Source of the DNA: Bacillota bacterium
GTDB lineage: Bacteria; Bacillota; Clostridia; Acetivibrionales; Acetivibrionaceae
Direction: 5' to 3'
Length of the DNA stretch: 5,053 bases
Assembly (NCBI GenBank): GCA_023398495.1
Contig: JAEWSG010000162.1
Location: 1 to 5,053, forward strand
Made by a program: the position numbers and the translations under genes. Under the pieces are notes generated by a model. It was not told where the DNA came from. It did not search any database and worked only from the letters and a program-made list of their open reading frames with translations. This document shows positions 1 through 5,053 of this stretch, one piece after another. Position 1 is the stretch's first letter. The number at the start of each line of letters is the position of its first letter.

Positions 1-1
1 T

Positions 2-214
2 GAAATTAAGATATCTCTTGTTACTGAGAAGTCAGAGCAGGTATCGATGGAGCTTTATAACACTGATGGAAAGCTGGTTCAAAGGTCAGTGGTCAACGCA
101 ACTCAGGGAGAACAAATCATTAATTTAACCACAGCCAACATACCTCAAGGCACTTACATCTTAAAAGTTTCAACTTCTGAAATGACCAAGAACTTCAAGT
201 TGATAAAGAATTAG
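2..214 (+). CDS. C-terminal end of a T9SS-secreted protein (type A sorting domain), 5' truncated
   Basis: The frame is open from the left edge to a TAG stop at 212-214 and encodes 70 residues, so only the C-terminus is visible. The tail has the pattern of the Por secretion-system C-terminal sorting domain: a strand ending MELYNTDGKLV, then NIPQGTYILKV, then the basic end KNFKLIKN. In known members this domain directs export through the type IX secretion system across the outer membrane, where it is usually cleaved and the protein released or anchored to the surface. The catalytic or binding part lies outside the window, so the function of the whole protein cannot be stated. It is convergent with the minus-strand genes and is followed by a strong hairpin terminator. 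I am confident of the domain call and have no view on the rest. Confidence 0.88.
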   Translation, partial: EIKISLVTEKSEQVSMELYNTDGKLVQRSVVNATQGEQIINLTTANIPQGTYILKVSTSEMTKNFKLIKN

Positions 215-269
215 GTAGATTTTCAGGTTATCATTCCTGGAAGCACAGCAACATGGGCTGTTAAAATTC

Positions 270-303
270 AAAACCCTGAACTCTGATTCAGGGTTTTCTT
301 TTT
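270..303 (+). terminator. Rho-independent terminator, possibly bidirectional
   Basis: A perfect 11-bp stem (270-280 with 287-297, core AACCCTGAA / TTCAGGGTT) with a 6-base loop CTCTGA is followed by the T-rich run CTTTTT at 298-303. It lies 55 bases after the stop of the T9SS gene and fits as its terminator. Read on the minus strand the same stem is followed by TTTTGAATTTTAA, which is moderately T-rich. It could therefore also stop transcripts from the MbnP-like gene that converges from the other side. The direction of the better T-tract favours the plus strand. Confidence 0.85.
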
Positions 304-323
304 GATAATACAATCAGATCTTC

Positions 324-337
324 ACCCAAATTTGGGT
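324..337. repeat. Perfect 14-bp palindrome, possible protein-binding site or weak hairpin
   Basis: ACCCAAATTTGGGT is exactly its own reverse complement and has no spacer. It lies in the 193-base convergent intergenic region (215-407), which holds no gene. It is followed by TTT on the plus strand, but a hairpin from it would need a loop inside AAATTT and would have only about five paired bases. It is thus a poor terminator and more like a DNA dyad. No gene start lies nearby, so a promoter-operator role is not obvious. Apart from this element and the terminator at 270-303 I see only a weak imperfect stem (AAAAG/CTTTT arms, about 385-408) just past the MbnP-like stop. Confidence 0.4.
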
Positions 338-407
338 TTTCTAGCCACATTAAATATTGAAAAATCGTTTCGTACTGATTACGGATTAAAAGCCTCCCTC
401 TTGCCTT

Positions 408-1229
408 TTACTCTGTTTCATCTGGTAATCTTTCACTGGTTGAATAGCTAAAGACATCTCTTCCATTTAAACAACCAATATTCATGGCATCCTGATTCTG
501 CATAATTGCCCCACCCCATGTATTGAAATCAAAAACGATGGGTGAATCAAACCAACTATTAACATCCATCTTTAATGTCAGTGTAGTAACTGTGCCCTTG
601 TTGACAGCAAAAGGTTGACCCGAAGGAACGACGTCAAATGAATTATCGATGAATCCAGTAATATCTTCTATTTCTCCGGAGTTTCCCTCATAAATCTGAC
701 CTATTCCCAAGTGAAAGTTATATGGGTTTCTTATATCAGCTGTATCTTTCCAAAAGCCATTAATCATCAGATAATGAAACCCACCACCAAGCACTTCCGG
801 CCAAGCCATTAAAACCTCGGGCGGGTTGACAAAAAGAAAAGACTCGTTCCTATCTTCTGATAAACCAAACGTAAACTTTATACTATCATACGTGCCTTCA
901 GGAATGTCTAGTCCTACTTTCCACTTCATTGTTTCCTGAAGTTTAGAATCAACGTAATAGATATCATTCCACTCATCCGGACTTATTTCCTTTCCATTGG
1001 AGTATAGACGTAAGTCGGAAATAAAGTACATTATTTCGGTAACTTCATAAGGATTTCCTGCTGCGTTTAAATAAATGAGTTTATTATACTCAATGTCACT
1101 ATTACCAATAGTATGTTGAATCTCAATTCTTAAAGTGTTGGTTTCTACAACCGGCTCATTTTCATTCTTACAACTGAAAAACGCAAGTAACGATATTATT
1201 AAAAAAATTACTTTTATTAGAACCTTCAT
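408..1229 (-). CDS. MbnP-like lipoprotein, probable periplasmic or surface copper-binding protein
   Basis: This 273-residue protein starts with a lipoprotein signal: a hydrophobic helix (about residues 3-18) ending in the lipobox FFSC, with C20 as the acylated cysteine. The rest resembles the MbnP-like beta-sandwich family. Visible family-like segments are an N-terminal strand RIEIQHTIG, YEVTEIMYFISDLRLYSNG (61-79), EGTYDSIKFTFG (111-122), MAWPEVLGGGFHYLMINGFW (141-160), NFHLG (171-175) and a C-terminal AIMQNQDAMNIG. Characterised relatives (MbnP, and CorA/MopE of methanotrophs) bind copper, in some cases through a kynurenine made from tryptophan by the di-haem enzyme MbnH. Candidate metal or modified residues here are H40, H152, H173, W143, W160, W226, W238 and Met residues 141, 155, 243 and 249. 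It starts five bases after the receptor stop, so the two are surely co-transcribed. No MbnH gene is present. The family call is strong; copper binding is inferred. Confidence 0.85.
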   Translation of the reverse strand: MKVLIKVIFLIISLLAFFSCKNENEPVVETNTLRIEIQHTIGNSDIEYNKLIYLNAAGNPYEVTEIMYFISDLRLYSNGKEISPDEWNDIYYVDSKLQETMKWKVGLDIPEGTYDSIKFTFGLSEDRNESFLFVNPPEVLMAWPEVLGGGFHYLMINGFWKDTADIRNPYNFHLGIGQIYEGNSGEIEDITGFIDNSFDVVPSGQPFAVNKGTVTTLTLKMDVNSWFDSPIVFDFNTWGGAIMQNQDAMNIGCLNGRDVFSYSTSERLPDETE

Positions 1230-1234
1230 AAGTT

Positions 1235-3364
1235 TTAAATATTAACCTTTAGTAGTATAAAAAACGACCTGCCGGGTTCGTACAATTTCATGTCCTTATT
1301 CAATAAACGTCTGTTAAGGTGATCATAATAGGCAGTATTTAAAATGTTATTAATTCCACCGCTAACCGTAAAAACTCTCGATGGTGTCCAAATTAGAGAG
1401 ATATCTGCAATAAGATATCCAGGTGTACTTTCTTCTCCATAGGAAAAAGAAACCCTATTTTGCGGAGCAGTTGCTTTAATCTCCACTATAGGCTTCAGCC
1501 TTAGTTTATGAGCATTATAGGAGTACTGAATTAAAGCATCCAATGCAGGCATTTCAGCTACAGGATCATTCTTAAGCAAAGTTATCCCATTAATTTGGTT
1601 ATTATTATCCAACAACACTTTTTCAATTTCCGGAAACCATGCATAAGTGTATCCTGCTGAAAGTTCTATGCGAGATCTTTTCATCTGGTTAAATCGTGCA
1701 GAGATTTCGAAACCTGTAAATATTGCTTTGTCAATATTACTATACTGTTTGACACCAGGGGCCCCTAAACTTTGAGGTCGGGCAGTTGAGGGTGGTAAGA
1801 CAATCCCGGTTATAAAATCTTTAATTTGGGAAGCAAAAAGATTTACTTTCAATGATGAACCGTCAAAAACATAGTTAAAAATTAAATCAGCTTGATAATT
1901 GGTTTCCGGCTTTAATTGAGGATCTCCTAAATAATCGTATCTGTCAAAACCAGTCGCTAGAAACTTAATATATCGCTCCTGCATATCGGGAGGCCGTTTA
2001 CTTAGGGCAACAGAAATAGTTGTAGAAAATCTATGATTCAACTGATACACAACTCCTGCAGAAAAAGAAGCCAGAACCCGATTTACATCTTTATTATTAA
2101 AATAATTCTCTCCCCCACTGCTAAGCTTAAGAGTGTCAGATGAATGAGAATGATTTAAATCAATTCTTGCTCCTAAAATATACGAATATTTCCCTAAAGA
2201 ATACGAAACTGTGGTGAAAGCTCCTCCATTTGAAATGACCGATTCCTTCCATAAATTTTTGTGGCTTGTATTCACATAATGATTCCCATCCATAGTCATT
2301 ATCATTTTCATCTCACGAATACCATCTTTAAAAATATAGTTAAAATCAAGGCCACTTTCAAAAGTAATTCCATTGAATTCATTATTAAATGCAGCTCTTA
2401 TCCCAGAGGAGAGCGTATTTACATCCGCTTTTGATTGCATCATTCCCTGAAGTGGTGGAACAATACTGTTGTATTGCGCTCGGAAACTATTGTCCATTAA
2501 ATGATACACTCTGGTGTGGTAGGCTGAAATATTGATGTATTTCGTCGGATCTGATGAAAAATTTTTCCTATAATTCCCTGTAATAATTTGTGTGTTATCC
2601 TCGATTTCATCCATTGGTAAAGCAGGAAACATAACATCACGGGCAAATGATGCCCTCCATGAAATAATCAACTCTTCACCTTTTGATGACTTATGGCCGA
2701 CAACAGTAGAAATGTAATATTTTTTAAAAGACGACTCCCATTTGGTTCCATTTCCATCCTTATAATCGCCGGAGGTTTTTAAGCCACCTGAAACTTCATA
2801 AAACAACTTTCCATTTGACTGTCTGAAGCCCAAATGCTGCCTTAATAAATTTCGATTCGATTCAAATCCCGAAAGCAGATTCAATTTACTTCCTTTAATA
2901 AAGTAACTATCATTTTTGTGAGTAGTAATTTGAACGCAGGCCGAATGAGAAGTCCCATACTCCAATGAATATGCTCCTTTCACAATATCAACTTTCTCAA
3001 TTATTTCTGGTTCTATATGCGACATAACCGGATCCATTCTGTTGGGACAACCTCCCTCAATATGAGTCCCATTATCCAAAAAAACCTTCACCTGCGAATA
3101 CCTGTATCCTCTAATCACAGGATCAATGGCATAACCACCTCGTTTTATCCCACTTACATTAGCTTCACGAGACAGAATTTCGGCTACATCAACATCAGAA
3201 TTCAGTTCCAACACATTACGTGTCATACTGGAGACAGGGTAAACACTTTTAGTCAAACTATCTTTTATCTCAACAACCGACAAATTTATTATTGAATCAG
3301 CTACCTGAGCCTGGAGGATGGAGGGAATCAGTCCAAGTAGTATGGTGAGTAGTTTACTTTTCAT
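1235..3364 (-). CDS. OprC/NosA-type TonB-dependent copper receptor
   Basis: This 709-residue outer-membrane receptor has a signal peptide (residues 1-19, cleavage after LQA), a TonB-box-like segment NLSVVEI (27-33), a plug domain (about 45-150) and a 22-strand-type barrel to the C-terminus (LLKVNI). The plug contains GGCPNRMDP (104-112), matching the CxxxM copper motif of Pseudomonas OprC: C106 and M110. The barrel has YHLMDNSF (287-294), giving HxM with H288 and M290, and also the family-like PALPMD (247-252). In OprC these four positions form the Cu(I) site. Residues 352-358 are MKMIMTM, an alternating Met ladder followed by H362 and H368. The carboxypeptidase-regulatory-like N-terminal domain common in Bacteroidota receptors is absent. 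The end of the plug reads SACVQITT, with a cysteine (C143) where a small residue is usual. The start is supported by an upstream AAAGGA. The MbnP-like gene follows directly. Import of copper is inferred from the motifs. Confidence 0.9.
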   Translation of the reverse strand: MKSKLLTILLGLIPSILQAQVADSIINLSVVEIKDSLTKSVYPVSSMTRNVLELNSDVDVAEILSREANVSGIKRGGYAIDPVIRGYRYSQVKVFLDNGTHIEGGCPNRMDPVMSHIEPEIIEKVDIVKGAYSLEYGTSHSACVQITTHKNDSYFIKGSKLNLLSGFESNRNLLRQHLGFRQSNGKLFYEVSGGLKTSGDYKDGNGTKWESSFKKYYISTVVGHKSSKGEELIISWRASFARDVMFPALPMDEIEDNTQIITGNYRKNFSSDPTKYINISAYHTRVYHLMDNSFRAQYNSIVPPLQGMMQSKADVNTLSSGIRAAFNNEFNGITFESGLDFNYIFKDGIREMKMIMTMDGNHYVNTSHKNLWKESVISNGGAFTTVSYSLGKYSYILGARIDLNHSHSSDTLKLSSGGENYFNNKDVNRVLASFSAGVVYQLNHRFSTTISVALSKRPPDMQERYIKFLATGFDRYDYLGDPQLKPETNYQADLIFNYVFDGSSLKVNLFASQIKDFITGIVLPPSTARPQSLGAPGVKQYSNIDKAIFTGFEISARFNQMKRSRIELSAGYTYAWFPEIEKVLLDNNNQINGITLLKNDPVAEMPALDALIQYSYNAHKLRLKPIVEIKATAPQNRVSFSYGEESTPGYLIADISLIWTPSRVFTVSGGINNILNTAYYDHLNRRLLNKDMKLYEPGRSFFILLKVNI

Positions 3365-3367
3365 ACT

Positions 3368-3376
3368 CTTTCCTTT
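3368..3376 (-). promoter_or_regulatory. Ribosome binding site of the copper receptor gene
   Basis: On the minus strand AAAGGAAAG precedes the ATG at 3364; GGA ends six bases before the start. This is a good Shine-Dalgarno match for a phylum in which such sites are often weak or missing. It supports both the chosen start and efficient translation of the receptor independent of the upstream DUF134 gene. Confidence 0.65.
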
Positions 3377-3383
3377 ATATCGT

Positions 3384-3406
3384 GATTAGAACAATACAAT
3401 CTAACC
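3384..3406 (-). promoter_or_regulatory. Imperfect inverted repeat in the leader of the receptor gene
   Basis: Within the 116-base gap between the DUF134 stop and the receptor start, the minus strand reads GGTTAGA, nine bases, then TCTAATC: 7-base arms with one mismatch. It ends eight bases before the AAAGGA site, so it could be an operator or a small leader hairpin affecting receptor expression. A partial -7-like box (TAAGTTTC, 3449-3442) lies upstream but has no matching TTG at the right distance. A separate promoter here is possible but not shown. No T-tract terminator is seen in the gap, so read-through from the DUF134 gene is also possible. Confidence 0.3.
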
Positions 3407-3480
3407 ACTAAAAAGTTTTTTAATCAGCATCCACTTGTAGCGAAACTTAACGAATCCAATAAGATGAAATAAAGAACCCA

Positions 3481-3891
3481 TTAAACATTAAGTCTAATTA
3501 GTTCAAGATCACTATACGATTCGCAGCCTGCACATTTAATATGGTTCTCGAGTCCGTTTATTAGTTTATAGCATTTTTTGCACTTATACCAATCTCCCGA
3601 AAATTCAACTGAACCACCCTCAATTTCAATAGGAAGACACTCGATGAAAGCAGTAGCAATCTTTAACAATGCATTATTGTAAACTCTGGTTAACGTTGGT
3701 CGGGAGATGCCCATAATGTTTGCGGCTTCATCTTGCGGAGTATTCAAATATGATACCAGTCGAATGCTCTCAAATTCATCGTATTGCAATCTGATAGACT
3801 TATTATCATTATTTATTAAGGCACCATAAGGCTTAAAGCCTGACATTTTTGGAGGATTGGAAATTTTACGACTTCTAACAGGACGAGACAT
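3481..3891 (-). CDS. DUF134/UPF0251 family helix-turn-helix protein with C-terminal zinc ribbon
   Basis: This 136-residue protein belongs to the DUF134 (UPF0251) family of putative DNA-binding proteins. It has a basic N-terminus (SRPVRSRKI), the family turn PPKMSGFKPYG (13-23), the segment LQYDEFESIRLV (35-46) and a sigma-region-4-like helix-turn-helix (about 50-84) with recognition-helix residues SRPTLTRVYNNAL. An IEIEGG segment follows (88-93). The C-terminus carries C104-x2-C107 and C120-x2-C123, a likely zinc ribbon or metal-sensing knuckle. Many family members have a cysteine in the basic N-terminal motif, whereas here it is RSRKIS. The family has no well-established regulon; relatives often lie near iron-molybdenum-cofactor-type proteins. 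The ATG is one base after the TAA of the Cys-rich membrane gene (TAATATG), implying one transcript and probable translational coupling. A role as regulator of the copper genes downstream is inferred from position only. Confidence 0.88.
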   Translation of the reverse strand: MSRPVRSRKISNPPKMSGFKPYGALINNDNKSIRLQYDEFESIRLVSYLNTPQDEAANIMGISRPTLTRVYNNALLKIATAFIECLPIEIEGGSVEFSGDWYKCKKCYKLINGLENHIKCAGCESYSDLELIRLNV

Positions 3892-3892
3892 A

Positions 3893-4117
3893 TTATTTTC
3901 TTGCGTTACTCTTTAAGTCTCGCAAAATTAAATAAATAAAATACAACGTCAATACTCCGGCCATTGCCTTACCTATTGTGCAATATGTACCACAAATAAA
4001 TTCATCACTTGCACCGCAAGCCATGGAAATACATCCAAAAATAGCCATTATTAACAATTCTAAAAAGAACAAAAACGGTAGTGTGAGTGAAAATCTTAAA
4101 ATGAGCGCAGATTTCAT
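3893..4117 (-). CDS. Small Cys-rich two-helix membrane protein, function unknown
   Basis: From the ATG at 4117 this encodes 74 residues. I do not recognise a named family. A first hydrophobic segment (about 9-28, rich in Leu and Phe) leads into a short loop with four cysteines, C29-x4-C34-x7-C42-x3-C46, in the context GCISMACGASDEF and CGTYCTIGK. A second helix (about 50-65) and a basic tail (RDLKSNARK) follow. The positive tail suggests both ends in the cytoplasm and the Cys loop on the periplasmic side. Four cysteines plus M24 and M32 next to the membrane would suit a bound metal (Cu(I), Zn or Fe-S) or two disulfides. A longer reading from a TTG at 4165 (90 residues) is open, but that TTG is the -33 element of a well-formed promoter, so I chose the ATG. 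The gene is tightly coupled to the DUF134 gene, one base apart. Confidence 0.68.
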   Translation of the reverse strand: MKSALILRFSLTLPFLFFLELLIMAIFGCISMACGASDEFICGTYCTIGKAMAGVLTLYFIYLILRDLKSNARK

Positions 4118-4134
4118 AGCTTTAAAAATATCTA

Positions 4135-4165
4135 CAAAGATAATGAACCTACGTTCATAATGCAA
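4135..4165 (-). promoter_or_regulatory. Bacteroidota-type promoter for the Cys-rich/DUF134 transcript
   Basis: On the minus strand TTG (4165-4163) is followed by 20 bases and then TATCTTTG (4142-4135), a full match to the phylum's TAnnTTTG -7 box with a -33 TTG at the usual spacing. Transcription would begin near 4128-4131, giving a leader of only about 10-14 bases before the ATG at 4117. The placement sets the gene start and puts both nearby dyads in positions where a bound protein would block the polymerase. Confidence 0.7.
4143..4158. promoter_or_regulatory. Perfect dyad between the -33 and -7 boxes, candidate operator
   Basis: ATGAAC, GTAG, GTTCAT: 6-bp perfect arms with a 4-bp spacer, lying exactly between the two promoter elements and abutting the -7 box. 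This is the classical place for a repressor, or for an activator that distorts the spacer. The half-site ATGAAC also occurs alone at 4241-4246 on the plus strand. The bound protein is unknown; the DUF134 protein encoded downstream is the obvious candidate. Confidence 0.5.
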
Positions 4166-4187
4166 ATATCCTCAAGGATATTTTGCA
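4161..4187. promoter_or_regulatory. Long inverted repeat over the -33 element, candidate operator
   Basis: AAATATCCT (4164-4172) and AGGATATTT (4175-4183) are perfect 9-bp arms with a 2-bp spacer. The symmetry extends outward as TGC/GCA after one unpaired T at 4184. The dyad covers the TTG of the promoter. It is not followed by a T-tract on either strand, so it is a DNA-binding dyad rather than a terminator of the outer-membrane gene on its right. Autoregulation by the DUF134 protein is a reasonable guess. The rest of the gap (4188-4274) shows only AT-rich weak symmetry (TCATA/TATGA at 4232-4244) and no convincing terminator. Confidence 0.55.
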
Positions 4188-4274
4188 TCAAATCCAATAG
4201 ACGATAAAAAGACCTGATTTTAGAACTCGTATCATATTTTATGAACTAAAAACCTACATCTTTCAAGAATAGTT

Positions 4275-5053
4275 TTAAAATAAGAATCCAATGCTGATAT
4301 ACATTCCGCTATTCCCATCCTTCTTATTTCCGGCAAGGCCATAATCTATTGCAAGAATAAAATTTTCATTCATAGCAACATGCAGTCCCAGTCCATAAGC
4401 ACTGTGCAGTTTATCTTCTTCCATATCAAAGAAGTCAGAATATAACTCGTATGTCGGAAGCAGACTTTTGTTAATATCTATTCTTTTGGTTATTGTTCCA
4501 AAGTCACCAAAACCACTCAGAGCGACATAAAAGTTTTGGTTCCACTGATTAAATTTAAGGAATTTATAACGGAGTTCCAGATTTGCATAAGTGAATGCAT
4601 CACCAACTACCCTGTTTCTAAGTACGCCTCTTAATGATTTAGCTCCACCCAATCCATCACTCTTTGTAATTTTTGTATTTGTGGTAATCATATAAGGCTG
4701 CATATAAAATGGTGTTTCACCATCAACCGTTCCTTGCCAGCCAAGTCTGTAGGCGAAGGTTAGTTTATCCTTTACTACCGGTATGTAATGCCTGTATATA
4801 AGGGCAAGCTTGGTGTACGCAGATTCGCTGTTTCCCAAAAAAGACGGGGCTGTCATAGCAATAGCCTCTATCCAAAAGCCGGTGTTAGGGTTTGGTTCAT
4901 TATCACGGGTATCATAAACTATACCTAGTTTCAGTGAATTAATAGCCCCACCATCTTTTTCTTCTTCACCTATAAATCCATAATTAACATACTTATCATA
5001 TAGAGTTTCTACCGGAGGCAATTTTTTATCATCATCCAGTCCCTTATTCAGTT
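4275..5053 (-). CDS. BamA/TamA-family (D15) outer-membrane protein, C-terminal barrel, 5' truncated
   Basis: The frame is open from the right edge (first full codon at 5051) to a TAA at 4275-4277, giving 258 visible residues; the N-terminus lies beyond the window. The sequence has the hallmarks of the Omp85/surface-antigen D15 barrel: VYDTRDNEPNPNTGFW near the visible start, GLGGAKSLRGVLRNRVVGD with the SLRG form of the conserved barrel-lumen VRGF/Y motif (codons 4637-4626), then NLELRYKF, a GFGDFG strand, GLGLHVAMNENF and a final aromatic SIGFLF that fits the C-terminal beta-signal. Members insert or translocate proteins at the outer membrane, and many Bacteroidota paralogues have no known substrate. 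No POTRA region is visible. It is on the same strand as the copper-related genes, but the promoter and dyads between them suggest a separate unit. A TTG at 5021 is not a start because coding sequence continues upstream. Confidence 0.88.
   Translation of the reverse strand, partial: LNKGLDDDKKLPPVETLYDKYVNYGFIGEEEKDGGAINSLKLGIVYDTRDNEPNPNTGFWIEAIAMTAPSFLGNSESAYTKLALIYRHYIPVVKDKLTFAYRLGWQGTVDGETPFYMQPYMITTNTKITKSDGLGGAKSLRGVLRNRVVGDAFTYANLELRYKFLKFNQWNQNFYVALSGFGDFGTITKRIDINKSLLPTYELYSDFFDMEEDKLHSAYGLGLHVAMNENFILAIDYGLAGNKKDGNSGMYISIGFLF

Noticed and set aside
215..407. Possible small gene, tRNA or CRISPR in the convergent gap
   Set aside because: No open frame with a start and ribosome site, no cloverleaf and no spaced direct repeats are visible; only the terminator and palindrome stand out.
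3017..3295. Plus-strand open frame of 92 codons opposite the receptor gene
   Set aside because: It lies wholly antisense to the well-supported plug domain of the receptor, its translation has no recognisable domain, and it has no promoter or ribosome site of its own.
3411..3421. AAAAAGTTTTTT-like run after the DUF134 gene as a terminator
   Set aside because: It is only an A/T symmetry with almost no GC pairs and would not form a stable terminator stem.
3978..4160. Plus-strand open frame of 60 codons opposite the Cys-rich gene
   Set aside because: It is antisense to the Cys-rich membrane gene and its promoter, and the translation is low-complexity and Lys/Asn-rich without motifs.
4161..4187. 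Hairpin as terminator of the D15-family gene
   Set aside because: No T-tract follows the stem on the minus strand (it continues TTATGAACG), while the dyad overlaps a consensus promoter, so an operator fits better.
5019..5021. TTG at 5021 as start of the D15 barrel protein
   Set aside because: The frame stays open and protein-like up to the window edge, and a 248-residue barrel without its N-terminal region would be short for the family. The gene is simply cut by the window.

Overview
The window is low-GC DNA from a member of the Bacteroidota, most likely a free-living or marine Bacteroidales/Marinilabiliales-type organism (the order is inference). Three things point there. A type IX secretion (T9SS) C-terminal sorting domain lies at the left edge. 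A promoter matches the Bacteroidota consensus TTG-N20-TAnnTTTG. The coding content is outer-membrane receptors, a lipoprotein and an Omp85-type barrel.

Layout from left to right. Positions 2-214 (+) are the last 70 codons of a T9SS-secreted protein. Positions 215-407 are a convergent intergenic region with a strong hairpin terminator (270-303) and a perfect 14-bp palindrome (324-337). All remaining genes are on the minus strand, so they read from right to left. At the right edge (4275 to window end) is the C-terminal barrel of a BamA/TamA-type (D15) outer-membrane protein, truncated by the window. After a 157-base gap with a promoter and two dyads comes a four-gene set: a 74-residue Cys-rich two-helix membrane protein (3893-4117), a DUF134/UPF0251 helix-turn-helix protein with a C-terminal zinc ribbon (3481-3891, one base after the previous stop), a TonB-dependent receptor (1235-3364) and an MbnP-like lipoprotein (408-1229, five bases after the receptor).

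The most informative observation is that the receptor carries the pieces of the Cu(I) site known from Pseudomonas OprC: CxxxM (C106, M110) in the plug and HxM (H288, M290) in the barrel. It also has an alternating M-x-M-x-M-x-M ladder at 352-358. The gene immediately downstream encodes a member of the MbnP family, whose characterised relatives (MbnP, CorA, MopE) bind copper. The set therefore reads as a copper-acquisition locus: MbnP-like lipoprotein and OprC-like receptor at the outer membrane, a possible metal-handling Cys-rich protein in the inner membrane, and a DUF134 protein as candidate regulator. The copper role of the receptor/MbnP pair is well supported by motifs. The inclusion of the DUF134 and Cys-rich genes rests on proximity and the shared strand. 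No MbnH (di-haem peroxidase) partner is present in the window.
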